Shown here one piece after another: positions 34,327 through 45,033 of a stretch of DNA of 64,000 nucleotides. How positions within the stretch are numbered: the stretch's first letter is position 1; each line of letters opens with the position of its first letter. The stretch is from the NCBI RefSeq assembly GCF_004210375.1, contig NC_134830.1, positions 8,742,001 to 8,806,000 on the forward strand, given 5' to 3'. This stretch comes from Tachypleus tridentatus. Lineage: Eukaryota > Arthropoda > Merostomata > Xiphosura > Limulidae. The translations under genes were made by a program, and so were the position numbers. The notes under the pieces are model-generated. The model had not been told where the DNA came from, did not search any database, and worked only from the letters and a program-made list of their open reading frames with translations.

Positions 34327-35883
34327 TTGGTTTCTATCAATCCAGGCATAGACATCGTTTGCTTCCATTTGATATTACTTCCATATAACAACTCCATCTT
34401 CAGAGCCACTTTTTTTCTTTGTATTAGATTAAGTTATTAAATAAATATTTTGTTATGTTAATTTCTATTTAATACTGTTTTCTGGTGAGCTCTGTGGAGT
34501 ACATTGTGATGATGTATCAACAATGTTACCAAATATTTCTACTAAATAGTTTTTGCTGTTTTTATTCTTAATAAACGTTTCTACCAGTTCGTAGAGTCTG
34601 TATTTTAATATGTATATACTTGTAGTGTTGTAACGTTGTAAGTTTTAGTATCTAATTGCAAAGCGTTTGCAGTGTCCATGCTAACAAAACAGTATTCCAT
34701 TACAAAAGACATAAATATACGAAAAACACAATTTTGTGTGAACACAAAACAAAAAATATGACGATTCAATTCATGTAAAGAAAAACTTAGGAAATTGTCT
34801 ACAATTGAAACATTGTTCAAAAACTTGAACATTTATCAAAATTAGAGAACTTTTGTTGGTAACTTCATTTAATTACCACAATGAAGTCTTATTGTTATAA
34901 TCTTCATAATGTATGCATCTTATGTTTAATCAAAGTAAAACCAAATTTTAGAAAACTCTATTTATGAATTAGAATGCATCATCAAAAGTTAGTTTGTTTT
35001 AAATCGAGAATCATTTATCATAGAGGTGACAAATTGTCATGGATCCGAATTACTAATGTCTACCCAGAGGGTGGGTTTATAGAATACGTTACGATGCGAA
35101 ACATTATTTTATACTGTCTTTTTTGCAGTCAACATCAAAGTTAGCATTTTCTGGAAACCTAAAAATGTTATAAAAATATCCAGAAAATCTTCTGTCTGTT
35201 CTTCCATTACTGTCTTGTCCCTGTGTGTATTGGTAACGTCGAAAAATGTAGGTAATTTTTATTAGGAAAATTCTTAAAGTGATTCCATAATCTTTATGGT
35301 CAGTGTAATTTTCTGGTCTGTTGTTGTAAGTCTGTTTAGTTGAGATTTAAATTTGTCTTCCTGTGACATAATATTCCATCTTGTAAATCACATTTAAAGG
35401 TCTACATTTAGTTAGCACGTGTTGGGTTTGCCGCAAGTTCCATGCGATATTTCTTCCTTATTGGCTAGTTGCATGTGTAGTGTAATTTTTGTCGCAGTAT
35501 TCGTTTAATTTTGTGCATACGTTAACACTCTTACAAGCAGACAGAATATTGTTGTCAAGTGCTTCTTGAAACTTTTGCCAAGTTTCTATATTTGAGTTTA
35601 ATAAGTGCTGATGTATACTACAGGTTATGGTTAAGTCAATGGTCACTACTTGTATCGTGAACAACTAAAAGAAACGGAAGTAGTGAAGTTGAGCATCCTA
35701 GATATAACAAAGGTTTGGTAGTAGTAATTTCACATATTATATTACTTTTCACCATTGTTAGAGGGACGACTGACCTATTATTAACCAGCTGAAGTATTGT
35801 CACTTGAATGGAAGTTATGTAAATTCATGATCGATTAATGAAGAGTTATCTTAGCACGTGAAAAGTTGCTTCCCTTACATGTA
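34327..35883. other. TSSK intron 2, unique sequence
   Basis: AT-rich intron without a recognised element or exon. Open frames on the - strand (34605-34832, 35458-35664) match no domain I know. Confidence 0.5.
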
Positions 35884-36004
35884 GTCCCCCACTGGGATAG
35901 TGGTAAGTCTTCGAACTTATGATGCTAAAATTAGGGGTTCGATTCCCCTCGGTGGACACAGCAGATAGCCCAATGTGGTTTTGCTATAAGAAAAGCATAC
36001 ACAC
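35884..36004 (+). mobile_element. SINE family B
   Basis: GTCCCCCACTGGGATAGTGG, GGGGTTCGATTCCCCTCGGT, then GCTATAAGAAAAGCATACAC. Confidence 0.85.
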
Positions 36005-36102
36005 CCTTATATGTAATTGCAAAAAACGCCCATAAAAACTACAAAACAGAATTTGTATGTAACTCTTTATGGGCTGAACAAACTTTCATGCCAAATTTAG
36101 TG

Positions 36103-36377
36103 TGGCCCGGCATGGCCAGGTGGTTAAGGTACTTGACTCGTAATCTGAAGGTCGCGTGTTCGAATCCCCATTTCACCAAACACGCTCGTCCTTTCAGCCG
36201 TGGGGGAATCATAATGTTACGGTCAATCCCACTATTCATTGGTAAAAGAGTAGCTCAAGAGTTGGCGGTGGGTGGTGATGACTAGCTGCCTTCCCTCTAG
36301 TCTTACACTGCTAAAATAGGGAAAGCTAACGCAGATAGCCCTCGAGTAACTTTGCGCGAAATTCAAAACAAACCAAA
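36103..36377 (+). mobile_element. SINE family A, full length, 12-bp target duplication
   Basis: CCAAATTTAGTG flanks it at 36091-36102 and 36378-36389. Complete from TGGCCCGGCATGGCCAGGTG to AAATTCAAAACAAACCAAA. Confidence 0.95.
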
Positions 36378-36840
36378 CCAAATTTAGTGAAGACCCATCA
36401 ACAGAAGCGAAGTAGTGGTAAAAAACGCCCATACAAACCGCAAAACTGAAAAATGTGTGTGTACCACCGCAAGGACCTATTAATTTTATTTTACCAAGTT
36501 GTTCGTTATACACACATTTTTATACACACACACTATGTAGAAAATTCGTGCTTCGCGTAAAAGACATTTTATTGGTTGTTTATAATACGTAAGAACGATT
36601 TTGTGTATTTAAAACAATTACAACAGTTTAATGATCTGCCCAGACCAGCCACGTGAGATGTAAGTTACGTAGAGTTCTGAAAGAATGTAGTGGTCGTGTA
36701 GGGTGTCTACATGACTGCGAGGTTAAACCTATTCCACAACATGTAATACTCGACAAACATCTCTATTAAAAATGACGTTTCAAACCTAAAGGTCTTATCA
36801 GAAACGACAAACTGGTCGACTTATCTAGTGAGCATAATCC

Positions 36841-36954
36841 GTGTGTGTTTTGTTATAGCAAAGCCACATGGGGCTATCTGCAGAGTCCACCGAAGGAAAT
36901 CGAACTCTTAATTGTAGCGTTGTAAATCCGTAGACTTACCGTTGTGCCAGCGGG
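36841..36954 (-). mobile_element. SINE family B, inverted
   Basis: TTATAGCAAAGCCACATGGG through CCGTAGACTTACCGTTGTGC is the reverse complement of the family B body and head. Confidence 0.83.
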
Positions 36955-37009
36955 AAACGTTATTTAGTAAGAAACACCAGATCTACCGTACCTTTCAAAA
37001 CCTAGGTAT

Positions 37010-37212
37010 AGGGGGCACTTTAATTATTAAAACTCAGTAGGGTAACTGTACCGGCATTTTAATTATTAAAACTCAGTTAGGTGACGATACCGGAACTTTA
37101 GTTAGTAAAACTCAGTAGGATGAAAGTACCGGCACTTTAATTATTAAAATTCAGTAGGGTGACGGTACCGGCACTTTAATTGTTAAAACTCAGTAGGGTT
37201 ACGGTACCGGTA
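37010..37212. repeat. 39-bp minisatellite, 5 copies
   Basis: The unit is GTACCGGCACTTTAATTATT followed by AAAACTCAGTAGGGTGACG. Each unit has one to four changes. It leads into the next minisatellite. Confidence 0.93.
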
Positions 37213-37265
37213 CCTTAAGCGCTAAGAAACAAATGAAGAACTTCACAAACGAAACCGAAACATAA

Positions 37266-37537
37266 AAAATTCTGTTTGTGATGGAGCTCTGAGGGATGAC
37301 AGATACGTTCTGTTTGTGATGGAGCTCTGAGGGATGACAGATACGTTCTGTTTGTGATGGAGCTCTGAGGGATGACAGATACGTTCTGTCTGTGACGGAG
37401 CTCTGAGGGATGACAGATACGTTCTGACTGTGATGAAGCTCTGAGGGATGACAGATACGTTCTATGTGTGATAGAGCTCTGAAGGATGACAGATACGTTC
37501 TGTCTGTGATGGATCTCTGAGGGATAACATATACGTA
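37266..37537. repeat. 38-bp minisatellite, 7 copies
   Basis: The unit is TTCTGTTTGTGATGGAGCTC followed by TGAGGGATGACAGATACG. Because 38 is not a multiple of three, a - strand open frame passes through all three frames, giving three alternating peptides (for example VIPQSS, LSSLRA, CHPSEL). Confidence 0.95.
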
Positions 37538-37554
37538 CCCAAAATACCTTTCTC

Positions 37555-37625
37555 TATGCAACACGTGGTGCTATCGACGTGACTCACCCTTCCCTTAGGC
37601 ATGTGGTAATGTCGACAGTACTTCC
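37555..37625. repeat. Two-copy degenerate duplication
   Basis: ACGTGGTGCTATCGACGTGA then CTTCCCT is echoed by ATGTGGTAATGTCGACAGTA then CTTCCCTA. Confidence 0.5.
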
Positions 37626-37726
37626 CTACTCCTAATTAAAATTTTGCTTAATTTAATAATGTTTACCACGCAGACACGCCACTCTTTTAATTATGTAGAT
37701 AGCTTGCGTAATTTTCGCTGGTTCTG

Positions 37727-38013
37727 ATTGGTTTGGTTTGGTTTGGTTTTTGGAATTTCGCACAAAGCTACTCGAGGGCTATCTGTGCTAGCCGTCCCTA
37801 ATTTAGCAGTGTAAGACTAGAGGGAAGGCAGCTAGTCATCACCACCCACCCCCAACTCTTGGGCTACTCTTTTACCAACAGATAATGGGATTTATTGCAA
37901 CAATATAACGTTCCCGCAGCTGAAATGGAAGGCACGTTTAGTAGGAGGGGATTCAAGCCCGTAATCCATGGGTTGCGAGTTAAGCGCGCTAACCACCTGG
38001 CCATTTCAGGCCC
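37727..38013 (-). mobile_element. SINE family A, full length, inverted
   Basis: The tail is a TGGTT repeat, then GGAATTTCGCACAAAGCTAC. The head side is unusually diverged (GTAATCCATGGGTTGCGAGT) and ends at CACCTGGCCATTTCAGGCCC. Confidence 0.88.
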
Positions 38014-38356
38014 GATGTTTAACGTACTAAAAAACTCAGGCTTAACGCTGAGCTACTGGTTACGTAATGCATTGTTACTAATACAGAAAGAAATAATGAA
38101 GTAGTGATGTATACATCAAGTATGTGAATTAACCAAGAAACGTAACAATAAATAACGAAACTTTTGTGAGAGTTGGAGATCATGTCCGAAAAGTGTGTCT
38201 TGTGATTTGTCACAATACGTTTTACAGATAACAAGTGTGTCGGTATACTAATGTATATTCGTTCACTTTCTTCGTGTGATTCGATAGTTCGTCTTAATGC
38301 ATTCTATACTTTAAGTGTGGATGTAAATTTCATTCGAAGTCTTTTGATTTGTTAGT

Positions 38357-38472
38357 TTTTTGTTTAGAATTAAGCACAACACTACACAATGGACTATCAG
38401 TGCTTTGCCCACCATGGGTATCGAAACCCGATTTCTAGCAGTGTGAATCCATAAACATGCCACTGGGGGGGG
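38357..38472 (-). mobile_element. SINE family C, inverted
   Basis: A third tRNA-like family. Read on the - strand it has CCAGTGGCATGTTTATGGAT, a B-box-like GGGTTTCGATACCC, CATGGTGGGCAAAGCACTGA and a tail ending GTGCTTAATTCTAAAC. It differs from family B in the GTTTCGATACC box and in lacking GATGTGGCTTTGC. Confidence 0.7.
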
Positions 38473-38534
38473 ATTTCAAAGTTAATTCATCGCGTGACGT
38501 TGACAGACGAATTGCATGAATATCGTTGTCATTG

Positions 38535-38626
38535 TCTCTCGGTGATACAGCAGTAAATTTAAAGACTTTCACCGCTAAAATCCAGAGTTCGATTCTCGCA
38601 GTAGACATAACAAATACAGCTTTACT
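38535..38626 (+). mobile_element. SINE family B, diverged
   Basis: CTCTCGGTGATACAGCAGTA, then CACCGCTAAAATCCAGAGTT and CGATTCTCGCAGTAGACATA. Its 3' end is part of the 113-bp duplication that follows. Confidence 0.65.
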
Positions 38627-38828
38627 TTAAAACAAATAAACAAATAAAAAAGAACATAAACATCACGTTTTTCGGTCAACATAGAACGTAGGTTCTCAAC
38701 ATATTTTTACACTTGACATAACAAATACAGCTTTACTCGAAACCAAATAAACAAATAAAAAAGAACATAAATATCACGTCTTTTGGTCAACGTAGAACGT
38801 AGGCTCTCAACATATTTTACACTTTTTT
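38604..38828. repeat. Two-copy tandem duplication, about 113 bp
   Basis: GACATAACAAATACAGCTTT starts both copies (about 38604 and 38717). Both continue through AACAAATAAACAAATAAAAA, CATCACGT or TATCACGT, and ACGTAGG-TCTCAACATATT, with fewer than ten differences. Confidence 0.93.
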
Positions 38829-38910
38829 TAGAATGTGTGTGTGTCGGAAAGAAAAGTATAACATAGAAGGAATATCCATATAAATGTTAACATGCTGTTC
38901 TATGTTTGTT

Positions 38911-39020
38911 AGTCCCCCGATAGGTCTCCGGATTTACAACGCTAAAATCAGGAGTTCGATTCCCCTCCGTGATAGCTTAGCAGATAACCCGATGTGGATT
39001 TCCTATAAGAAAACACACAC
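38911..39020 (+). mobile_element. SINE family B
   Basis: AGTCCCCCGATAGGTCTCCG (a few head bases missing), GGAGTTCGATTCCCCTCCGT, then CCTATAAGAAAACACACAC. It lies 70 bp before TSSK exon 3. Confidence 0.85.
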
Positions 39021-39088
39021 GTACCTGCTTTTGTTTTATTCTTTATATGTACGCATGATTTAGAGAGTCGAACTTTTTATTTAACTAG

Positions 39089-39298
<210 letters not shown>

Positions 39299-39308
39299 TA
39301 AAGGGGAA

Positions 39309-39400
39309 ACTTGAAATGTGAAACTATTCTTACTCAAAACGACAAGGTGAAGTTAATGGACTTAACTTGCAGTCACAGATGTGGTGTGTTTTATATGAAT
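39309..39400 (+). pseudogene. Decayed partial duplicate of TSSK exon 3
   Basis: ACTTGAAATGTGAAACTATT followed by CTTACTCAAAACGACAAGGT mirrors the end of exon 3, 120 bp upstream, through CACAGATGTGGT and into the intron (GTGTTTTATATGAA versus GTATGTTTTATATGTA). It lost three bases and changed DFGF to DLTC, so it could not give a working kinase loop. Because copied intron bases follow the donor, it arose by tandem DNA duplication and not by retrotransposition. Confidence 0.88.
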
Positions 39401-39802
39401 ACTTGTAACAGAGAGAAGGGTGTAAAAAGATACGAATTTAAAAGTGCAAAAGGTAGCCCTGTAGGTAAATTAAGTATGAACCTCACACCCGAACGTGGGG
39501 TTCCAGCTAACACTAGAGTGTCAGAGAATGAGTGTCCACAGAAATTTCTCCAGGAAGCTCAAAGTCTGAATCGAAGGTTTATATATGGGTGGATAGGATA
39601 AAGAAATGCTCCTAATATTTCAAGAGAGAGAGTGCTCCCCTGTGGACGTTCATGAGTGTGATGGCTTTAAAATGTTGTCCATTTGTTTACACAAAAACCT
39701 AAATGATTTACTTTCTCTTAAATGAGGTTTATTAAAGTAGTGAAAACGTAAAAGAACAAAATAAGGAGGACCTTATCTTACCTCACGCACTGATAATAAT
39801 GA

Positions 39803-41905
39803 GTGATACGACCAGCTTACCTCACACTAACAGTAATAGATGAGATATATAAACGACCAGCTTACCTCACACTAACAGTAATAGACGAGATATATAAACG
39901 ACCAGCTTACCTCACACTAACAGTAATAGACGAGATATATAAACGACCAGCTTACCTCACACTAACAGTAATAGACGAGATATATAAACGACCAGCTCAC
40001 TTCACACTAACAGTAATAGAGGAGATATATAAACGACCAGCTTACCTCACACTAACAGTAATAGTCGAGATATATAAATGACCAGCTTACCTCACACTAA
40101 CAGTAATAGACGAGATATATAAACGACCAGCTTACCTCACACTAACAGTAATAGACGAGATATATAAACGACCAGCTTACCTCACACTAACAGTAATAGA
40201 CGAGATATATAAACGACCAGCTTACCTCACACTAACAGTAATAGACGAGATATATAAACGACCAGCTCACTTCACACTAACAGTAATAGATGAGATATAT
40301 AAACGACCAGCTTACCTCACGCTAACAGTAATAGACGAGATATATAAACGACCAGCTTACCTCACATTAACAGTAATAGACGAGATATATAAACGACCAG
40401 CTTACCTCACACTAACAGTAATAGACGAGATATATAAACGACCAGCTCACTTCACACTAACAGTAATGGACGATATATATAAACGACCAGCTTACCTCAC
40501 ACTAACAGTAATAGATGAGATATATAAACGACCAGCTTACCTCACATTAACAGTAATAGATGAGACATATAAACGACCAGCTTACGTCACACTAACAGTA
40601 ATAGACGAGATATATAAACGACCAGCTCACTTCACGCTAACAGTAATAGAGGAGATATATAAACGACCAGCTTATCTCACATTAACAGTAATAGATGAGA
40701 CATATAAACGACCAGCTTACCTCACACTAACAGTAATAGACGAGATATATAAACGACCAGCTCACTTCATGCTAACAGTAATAGAGGAGATATATAAACG
40801 ACCAGCTTACCTCACACTAACAGTAATAGACGAGATATATAAACGACCAGCTTACCTCACACTAACAGTAATAGACGAGATATATAAACGACCAGCTTAC
40901 CTCACACTAACAGTAATAGACGAGATATATAAACGACCAGCTTACCTCACACTAACAGTAATAGACGAGATATATAAACGACCAGCTCACTTCACACTAA
41001 CAGTAATAGACGAGATATATAAACGACCAGCTTACTTCACACTAACAGTAATAGACGATATATATAAACGACCAGCTTACCTCACACTAACAGTAATAGA
41101 TGAGATATATAAACGACCAGCTTACCTCACATTAACAGTAATAGATGAGACATATAAACGACCAGCTTACCTCACACTAACAGTAATAGACGAGATATAT
41201 AAACGACCAGCTCACTTCACGCTAACAGTAATGGGAGATATATAAACGACCAGCTTACCTCACACTAACAGTAATAGACGAGATATATAAACGACCAGCT
41301 TACCTCACACTAACAGTAATAGACGAGATATATAAACGACCAGCTTACCTCACACTAACAGTAATAGACGAGATATATAAACGACCAGCTCACTTCACAC
41401 TAACAGTAATAGATGAGATATATAAACGACCAGCTTACCTCACGCTAACAGTAATAGACGAGATATATAAACGACCAGCTCACTTCACACTAACAGTAAT
41501 AGACGAGATATATAAACGACCAGCTCACTTCACACTAACAGTAATAGACGAGATATATAAACGACCAGCTTACCTCACACTAACAGTAATAGACGAGATA
41601 TATAAACGACCAGCTTACCCCACACTAACAGTAATAGACGAGATATATAAACGACCAGCTTACCTCACACTAACAGTAATAGACGAGATATATAAACGAC
41701 CAGCTTACCTCACGCTAACAGTAATAGACGAGATATATAAACGACCAGCTCACTTCACGCTAACAGTAATAAAGGAGATATATAAACGACCAGCTTACCT
41801 CACACTAACAGTAATAGATGAGATATATAAACGACCAGCTTACCTCACACTAACAGTAATAGACGAGATATATAAACGACCAGCTTACCTCACACTAATA
41901 GTTGC
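39803..41905. repeat. 45-bp minisatellite, about 46 copies, in TSSK intron 3
   Basis: The unit is CGACCAGCTTACCTCACACT followed by AACAGTAATAGACGAGATAT and ATAAA. At 45 bp it equals 15 codons, so + strand frames stay open for long runs (39803-40081, 40466-41245) as copies of RPAYLTLTVIDEIYK. Two main unit types occur, CTTACCTCAC and CTCACTTCAC. Rare markers (GACGATATAT at about 40471 and 41056; TGAGACATAT at 40561 and 41146) are each 585 bp apart, showing a 13-unit internal duplication. It is intronic, so translation is not expected. Confidence 0.97.
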
Positions 41906-42063
41906 TGAGTTGTAAACCACATTTTAGAATATTTAAATGGTCATGCGATCCCCCTTTCTCTTGTAATTTCAACCGAAAGTCGTTTTTATTACCCCTGTCA
42001 AATGGACATTACATAATTATTTACTTATTTTTACCAGATAAGTAAAACAGAGCTAAACATTTA

Positions 42064-42438
42064 CCGTATTTTACGCTTTGTAAGACGCTACATCATGGAA
42101 GACGAACCCTAATCTTGGAAAGACCATTCTAAGAAAAAAATATTTTGACTCACCAACCAACACCTTGATACAGCCTTGACTTTTTTCAACCTACTGAGTA
42201 AATACAGTCAAATACATCGTATTCTTTACAGTATATCGACAGTATTGGTTAAATGTTTTATGCTATTGAAAATAATTGTAATTTATGTAATGAGATTACA
42301 ATCTGTATGAGAAACTGTTTTCAGTAGACCCATAGCTAACCTCTTAACTGACCCTACCTCTTTTGTCTTGGAAGACACAGAGATTTTTGAAGGTATTTTA
42401 AAAGAAAAATAGTGCATCTTACGAGGCCTAACATACGG
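42064..42438. mobile_element. Tc1/mariner-type MITE with TA target
   Basis: The left end (after TA at 42062-42063) is CCGTATTTTACGCTTTGTAA then GACGC. The right end, inverted, is CCGTATGTTAGGCCTCGTAA then GATGC, followed by TA at 42439-42440. The ends match at about 20 of 25 positions. The CGTATTTT...GTAAGACGC style of end is common in pogo-like elements. The 375-bp interior has no transposase. Confidence 0.7.
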
Positions 42439-43172
42439 TAGCTGTACGATAACCGAACAAAACAACCTAGTTTTCGCGGCTTTATATTGGATTACGCTCG
42501 TGTCGTTATTAAACAATTTCGCTACTGCTTACTGTTCATAGTTTCATTCTTTTATACATTGTAGGTTAGTCTTACGAATGTCAAAGTTGATAAACTGTAT
42601 AAGATTTGTGATTATATTTGTTATTGCCTTCGTATAGACGATCACGCAGTCAGTTGTTTTTTTCTCTTTCGGTTACTTCTTCCTCTATGGAAACTATAAA
42701 CTCCCTTCAGCGTTTTCAAGGTCACAGGGTCATCCACGGAAAAAATCTGATTGTTGACTTACCAGACTAAACTGACTGTTTTTTTTTTAAACAGGTACTT
42801 AATTATTGAACGTATATAAGATTTTGAAACAGATGAATTTCATTGCAACTTTTGGTATCTAAAAGTGAGACGTGGTCACATACAACAGTTAAAAGCACAG
42901 AACTTGGTAAACATGTTCCTCTGACGTACTGGGGTTTATTATTATTACTGTTCTCTGATCACACACTTAGTATCCTCACCCAACAATAACTAACACTTTT
43001 GGTAAATGTTGTTTAGATTTGTTATCGCTAGGTGTTCTACTTCAGCTCATGTAAGGGAATTAGAATGGTTAGTAATATTTCTCGAGTCTGTTGTAATCGA
43101 ATTTACAGAAAGGTTATAAGCAAATCGGTATATCTAAAAATTATTATATTTTAGAAAACATATGTCCCACAT

Positions 43173-43370
43173 CAGAGGTTCCCAAACTTACCAACTTACT
43201 ACCCTCGTGAGCCGCCAGGTAACTTTTATAGAATGCAAACCAAACTAGAGAAAGGAGTTAACTGTTCTAATATATTTCAGTTCAGTCCAGTGATGCCGAT
43301 ATATATATTTTGTGTTTGATTTATTTGTACAACAACATTTAGTGTAATTAGCTTAAGTTTGAGAACTGCT
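43173..43370. mobile_element. hAT-like MITE
   Basis: CAGAGGTTCCCAAACTT at the left and AAGTTTGAGAACTGCT at the right form the inverted ends typical of hAT elements (CAGxGGTTCTCAAACTT). A clear 8-bp target duplication is not visible. The interior is 165 bp without coding potential. Confidence 0.68.
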
Positions 43371-43655
43371 ATCTTAGGAAAACAAAATTTCACCAGAGGG
43401 CGCTTGAAGATCACATGTTGTTGTTTTTTTTGTGTAGGAAAGTTTAAGTGTTGAAGATAGTGTTTCGACCCGATATTTTAATACACATTTTTTGTTTCTC
43501 GTGATTTATCTCGATAGTTAATTACCTTTTAAAAAACAAGACGTTTTCCTATAAAGATGCTTTTCACACGAAATAATTTAAAATGCGCACTGAAACAACT
43601 GAGAGAAATGTGCTGAAAAATATATATTTATATATGACTTTCATTACAACAATTA

Positions 43656-43778
43656 TGTGCGTGTTTTTCTTATAGTAAAGCCATATCGGGCTATCTGCTG
43701 AGCCCACCGAGGGGAATCACACCCCTGATTTTAGGGTTGTAAATCCGTAAACTCACCACTGTACTAGCGAGGTGCTAT
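43656..43778 (-). mobile_element. SINE family B, inverted, 12-bp target duplication
   Basis: TTACAACAATTA flanks it at 43644-43655 and 43779-43790. The body reads TTATAGTAAAGCCATATCGG through GTAAATCCGTAAACTCACCA. The duplication shows that family B was mobile by itself. Confidence 0.93.
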
Positions 43779-44019
43779 TTACAACAATTACTATTACTGC
43801 TCACTGTTACATTCCAAAATTATACTGGAATAATATTTGCTTAATTTAGTGATATTTTGTGTATTGTTGAACTTTGAAACTGTTAAAACAACATCAACCC
43901 TGTATTATACAACAAGAAGCGATGTAAAAATTAAAGAGTTGAATTTAGGGTTATATTGATGTAAAAAAAAACAGCCTTGAATTCCTTACCTTAGAAATAG
44001 CTTTAAATTGTGTATAAAG

Positions 44020-44470
44020 GTTCAGAGAAAGGCTACTAGGATGATGCCTATGATGGAAAAGTTATCATACGATGATATGTTAGCATCTCTATAATTGTAT
44101 TCTCTTGTAAAAAAAAGACAGTTAGATAGCTATTTAAAAGTTTCAAGGAAACTTGTTCTTCATTTCAGTTTATGTTTAGTGGTAAGAATGGAGCGTACAA
44201 CTATACTTTCTAACAGGGTGATTGGCCTACAGAATAGTTTGTATTAAGGTCCATACTGCTTTTTCTTTACTTGTTTCCTACAGTGAAAACAGTTTTCTAA
44301 ACCTGGTGGGTTGTTTGAATGGGTTTTGTCAGAACAAGAACAGTTCTGTTCCTGTTAGATATTTAGACATGGTAGTGTCATCTTACAAAAGGCTTGAGAG
44401 GGTAAGAACAAAGAAGTCAGATGTCGCATGGGCTTCCCAGTTGAGCTAAAGGCCTTGCGCTATGGCGCAA
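44020..44470 (+). mobile_element. CR1-like LINE 3' fragment
   Basis: The + strand translation around 44024-44095 reads VQRKATRMMPMMEKLSYDDM, the post-RT motif shared with the copy at 8815-9190. The rest is decayed. A short palindrome TTGCGCTATGGCGCAA lies near its end (about 44455). Confidence 0.5.
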
Positions 44471-44687
44471 TTTAAATATACGTGTTGATAAGGCCTGATT
44501 ACATAGGTCTTTAAAATTGCCATTTGGGCCACATTGAAATGCTGACGACCTTTACTTCCCCTTCGAATGACGTACCTGTCGTAATATTAAGGATATTTCA
44601 CGATCGATTTGTTGCTGTTCTTACAGTGAAAAGAAAACAAATACAGATAGACAGACAATTTCATACTTTACTGTTTCTCATTACAAG

Positions 44688-45033
44688 TTGATCCTACTAC
44701 GGGAAGAAGGGTCCTGAGTGAGACCTACTGCGGCAGTGCCGCCTACGCTGCCCTGAAGTTCTCCAAGGCACACCCTACAACCCCAAGATGTACGACGTCT
44801 GGAGTTTAGGCTGTATACTGTTCATCATGATAACTGGAACGATGCCGTTTGATGATTCCAACGTCAAGAAGATGATCCAGGTGCAGCTCCAGAGACGAAT
44901 AAAGATACCCTCAGGGGTTACCTGTACTACAAGGTGCGAGGAGCTGATTCGTCACATTCTGGAACCTGACGTCACTAGACGAGCAACTGTGAATCAAGTC
45001 TTACATCACTCTTGGTTACAAGATGTTGATTGA
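44688..45033 (+). CDS. TSSK-like kinase exon 4, one base short
   Basis: After TTACAAG the phase 1 frame gives VDPTTGRRVLSETYCGSAAY, with the activation-segment YCGSAAYA. The expected APEVLQGTPYNPKMYDVWSL then continues only in another frame. One base, most simply a C in the GCCCCTGAA that should encode APE, is missing near 44752. From 44788 the frame is clean: MYDVWSLGCILFIMITGTMP, FDDSNVKKMIQVQLQRRI, ELIRHILEPDVTRRATVNQV, LHHSWLQDVD, with a stop at 45031-45033. The ending matches TSSK proteins, which are often little more than a kinase domain. With one base restored the exon is 115 codons. Confidence 0.9.

Noticed and set aside
37199-37564. 121-codon - strand frame
   Set aside because: It passes through the 38-bp minisatellite, where the frame shifts with each unit; not a gene.
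40466-41245. 259-codon frame as a real repeat protein
   Set aside because: It is fully explained by a 45-bp tandem repeat in an intron. The array also breaks frame at both ends.
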